64,000 bases of DNA, taken from positions 1-64,000 of the forward strand of contig VCMS01000036.1 in assembly GCA_022539475.1 (NCBI GenBank). Direction: 5' to 3'. Below, in pieces: positions 63,277-64,000 of the stretch. The notes beneath the pieces were generated by a model that saw only the letters and a list, made by a program, of their open reading frames with translations, was not told the origin of the DNA and made no database searches. How positions within the stretch are numbered: the stretch's first letter is position 1; each line of letters starts with the position of its first letter. Source of the stretch: Gracilaria domingensis (lineage: Eukaryota; Rhodophyta; Florideophyceae; Gracilariales; Gracilariaceae). The position numbers and the translations under genes were made by a program.

Positions 63277-64000
63277 TTACGGGTTGGGCTTCTTAAGCAT
63301 TCGAACAGTGTTTGATATACCACCACGGACACACGATGAACCACGGCGATCGCCACGAGAGCCGCGATTGAAACGAACAGCAGACGCCGCGTCGCGAACT
63401 CCATCGCGTGTCGTACATGGAGGCGCAGTGCCCCAACCGCGACCAGAACTGGTCGGCTGGAAGAGCCTAGCTACTGAGCGTGTGTGAACAATACGGGACT
63501 TTGCTCGCATTCTTCTTCTCTGTGACCTCCGGGGGGATGGCGACTCACCTCTTCCGACCGGAGTGATGTAGCCGGGAGTCGTTGTTTGTAAGACCGAACC
63601 GCTCTGTATGTCCGAGCTAGCCGCTTCCTTCAACTCACCCGACGAAGTGAAAGTAGACGGTAGAAAAATATCGCCACCAGGCGGGATAGCATCTGACGGC
63701 GTAGGTTTTGTGCCACGTCCGGGTGCTCGAACTCGAATTTCAGCCGAATGGCCAGATCCTTGCGCCCCAAGCGCTGCGACGGGCGCCGTAGGGTTCGGTA
63801 TGGTCGGAACCTGGATGGTAATCGGGGCAGCATAGTTGGGAACCACGGCAGGCGGCGCAGATGGCGCTGAACTGCTGCGCGGCAGTTCCTCAGGCCCCGG
63901 CGCGGAAGGAGCCGATGGCGGCGAAAGCAAAGCGGTAGATGAGTTCAACCCCGCAGCGGTTAACGCAGCTAATGCAGCTGACGCATCTTCACGGAGAGGA
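63277..64000 (-). CDS. Partial Pro/Ser-rich frame running off the window
   Basis: The minus strand is open from the window edge (64000) to the stop at 63277, so the start lies outside. The visible part begins with Ala-rich LREDASAALAALTAAGLN, then Pro/Ser runs (PPSAPSAPGPEELPRSSSAP), then a basic C-terminus (SPSPRRSQRRRMRAKSR). GC content is higher than in the rest of the window. It may be the N-terminal part of another retroelement Gag or an unrelated gene. No domain is recognised. Confidence 0.35.
   Translation of the reverse strand, partial: PLREDASAALAALTAAGLNSSTALLSPPSAPSAPGPEELPRSSSAPSAPPAVVPNYAAPITIQVPTIPNPTAPVAALGAQGSGHSAEIRVRAPGRGTKPTPSDAIPPGGDIFLPSTFTSSGELKEAASSDIQSGSVLQTTTPGYITPVGRGESPSPRRSQRRRMRAKSRIVHTRSVARLFQPTSSGRGWGTAPPCTTRDGVRDAASAVRFNRGSRGDRRGSSCVRGGISNTVRMLKKPNP

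Noticed and set aside
1-64000. CRISPR arrays or prokaryotic defence islands
   Set aside because: No regularly spaced identical repeats, and all content is eukaryotic mobile DNA.

Overview
The window is transposon-dense nuclear DNA from a eukaryote. There are no bacterial operons or ribosome-binding sites, and no uninterrupted cluster of host genes. Nearly every coding signal belongs to a mobile element. The gypsy integrase and chromodomain style at 3.5-8.7 kb most resembles elements I associate with oomycetes. A red alga or another protist remains possible, and the host cannot be fixed from this sequence alone.

Layout. 0-1.7 kb: nothing recognised. 1.7-3.1 kb (-): remnant of a glutamine-rich gene with a KIX-like domain (MED15-like). 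3.5-8.7 kb (-): a complete, apparently recent Ty3/gypsy chromovirus with identical 219-bp LTRs and a 5-bp target duplication, inserted in the last codons of a hAT transposase remnant (8.67-10.8 kb, -). 11.5-13.5 kb: a 345-bp inverted-repeat element beside a decayed gypsy element. 14.4-15.3 kb: a 98-bp hairpin and a 50-bp-period minisatellite. 15.5-15.9 kb (-): a short acidic open frame of unknown function. 17.9-29.7 kb (-): at least three broken DIRS-like (tyrosine-recombinase) retrotransposons in one orientation, pierced by small foldback elements. 30.8-33.8 kb (+): a broken LINE. 36.0-38.1 kb (+): a broken coding region, possibly a transposase. 39.4-40.9 kb (-): a second hAT remnant. 41.6-44.0 kb: a PIF/Harbinger element. 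44.1-46.8 kb (+): a broken eIF3c gene with a partial internal duplication. 47.0-48.1 kb (-): one intact 370-codon frame of unknown function. 48.9-53.9 kb (-): a large Mutator-like element combining a C48/Ulp1-type protease, a zinc-finger region, an MULE transposase and a SWIM finger. 54.2-55.7 kb (+): a second Harbinger. 56.1-62.1 kb (+): a third gypsy element, lacking RNase H. 63.3-64.0 kb (-): a proline-rich frame running off the window.

The elements are nested and of different ages: one is intact, the others carry stop codons and frameshifts. Many stops fall where glutamine or tryptophan is expected, a pattern of C-to-T (or G-to-A) decay. Real host genes are represented only by pseudogenes (eIF3c, MED15-like) and perhaps by the intact frame at 47.0-48.1 kb.
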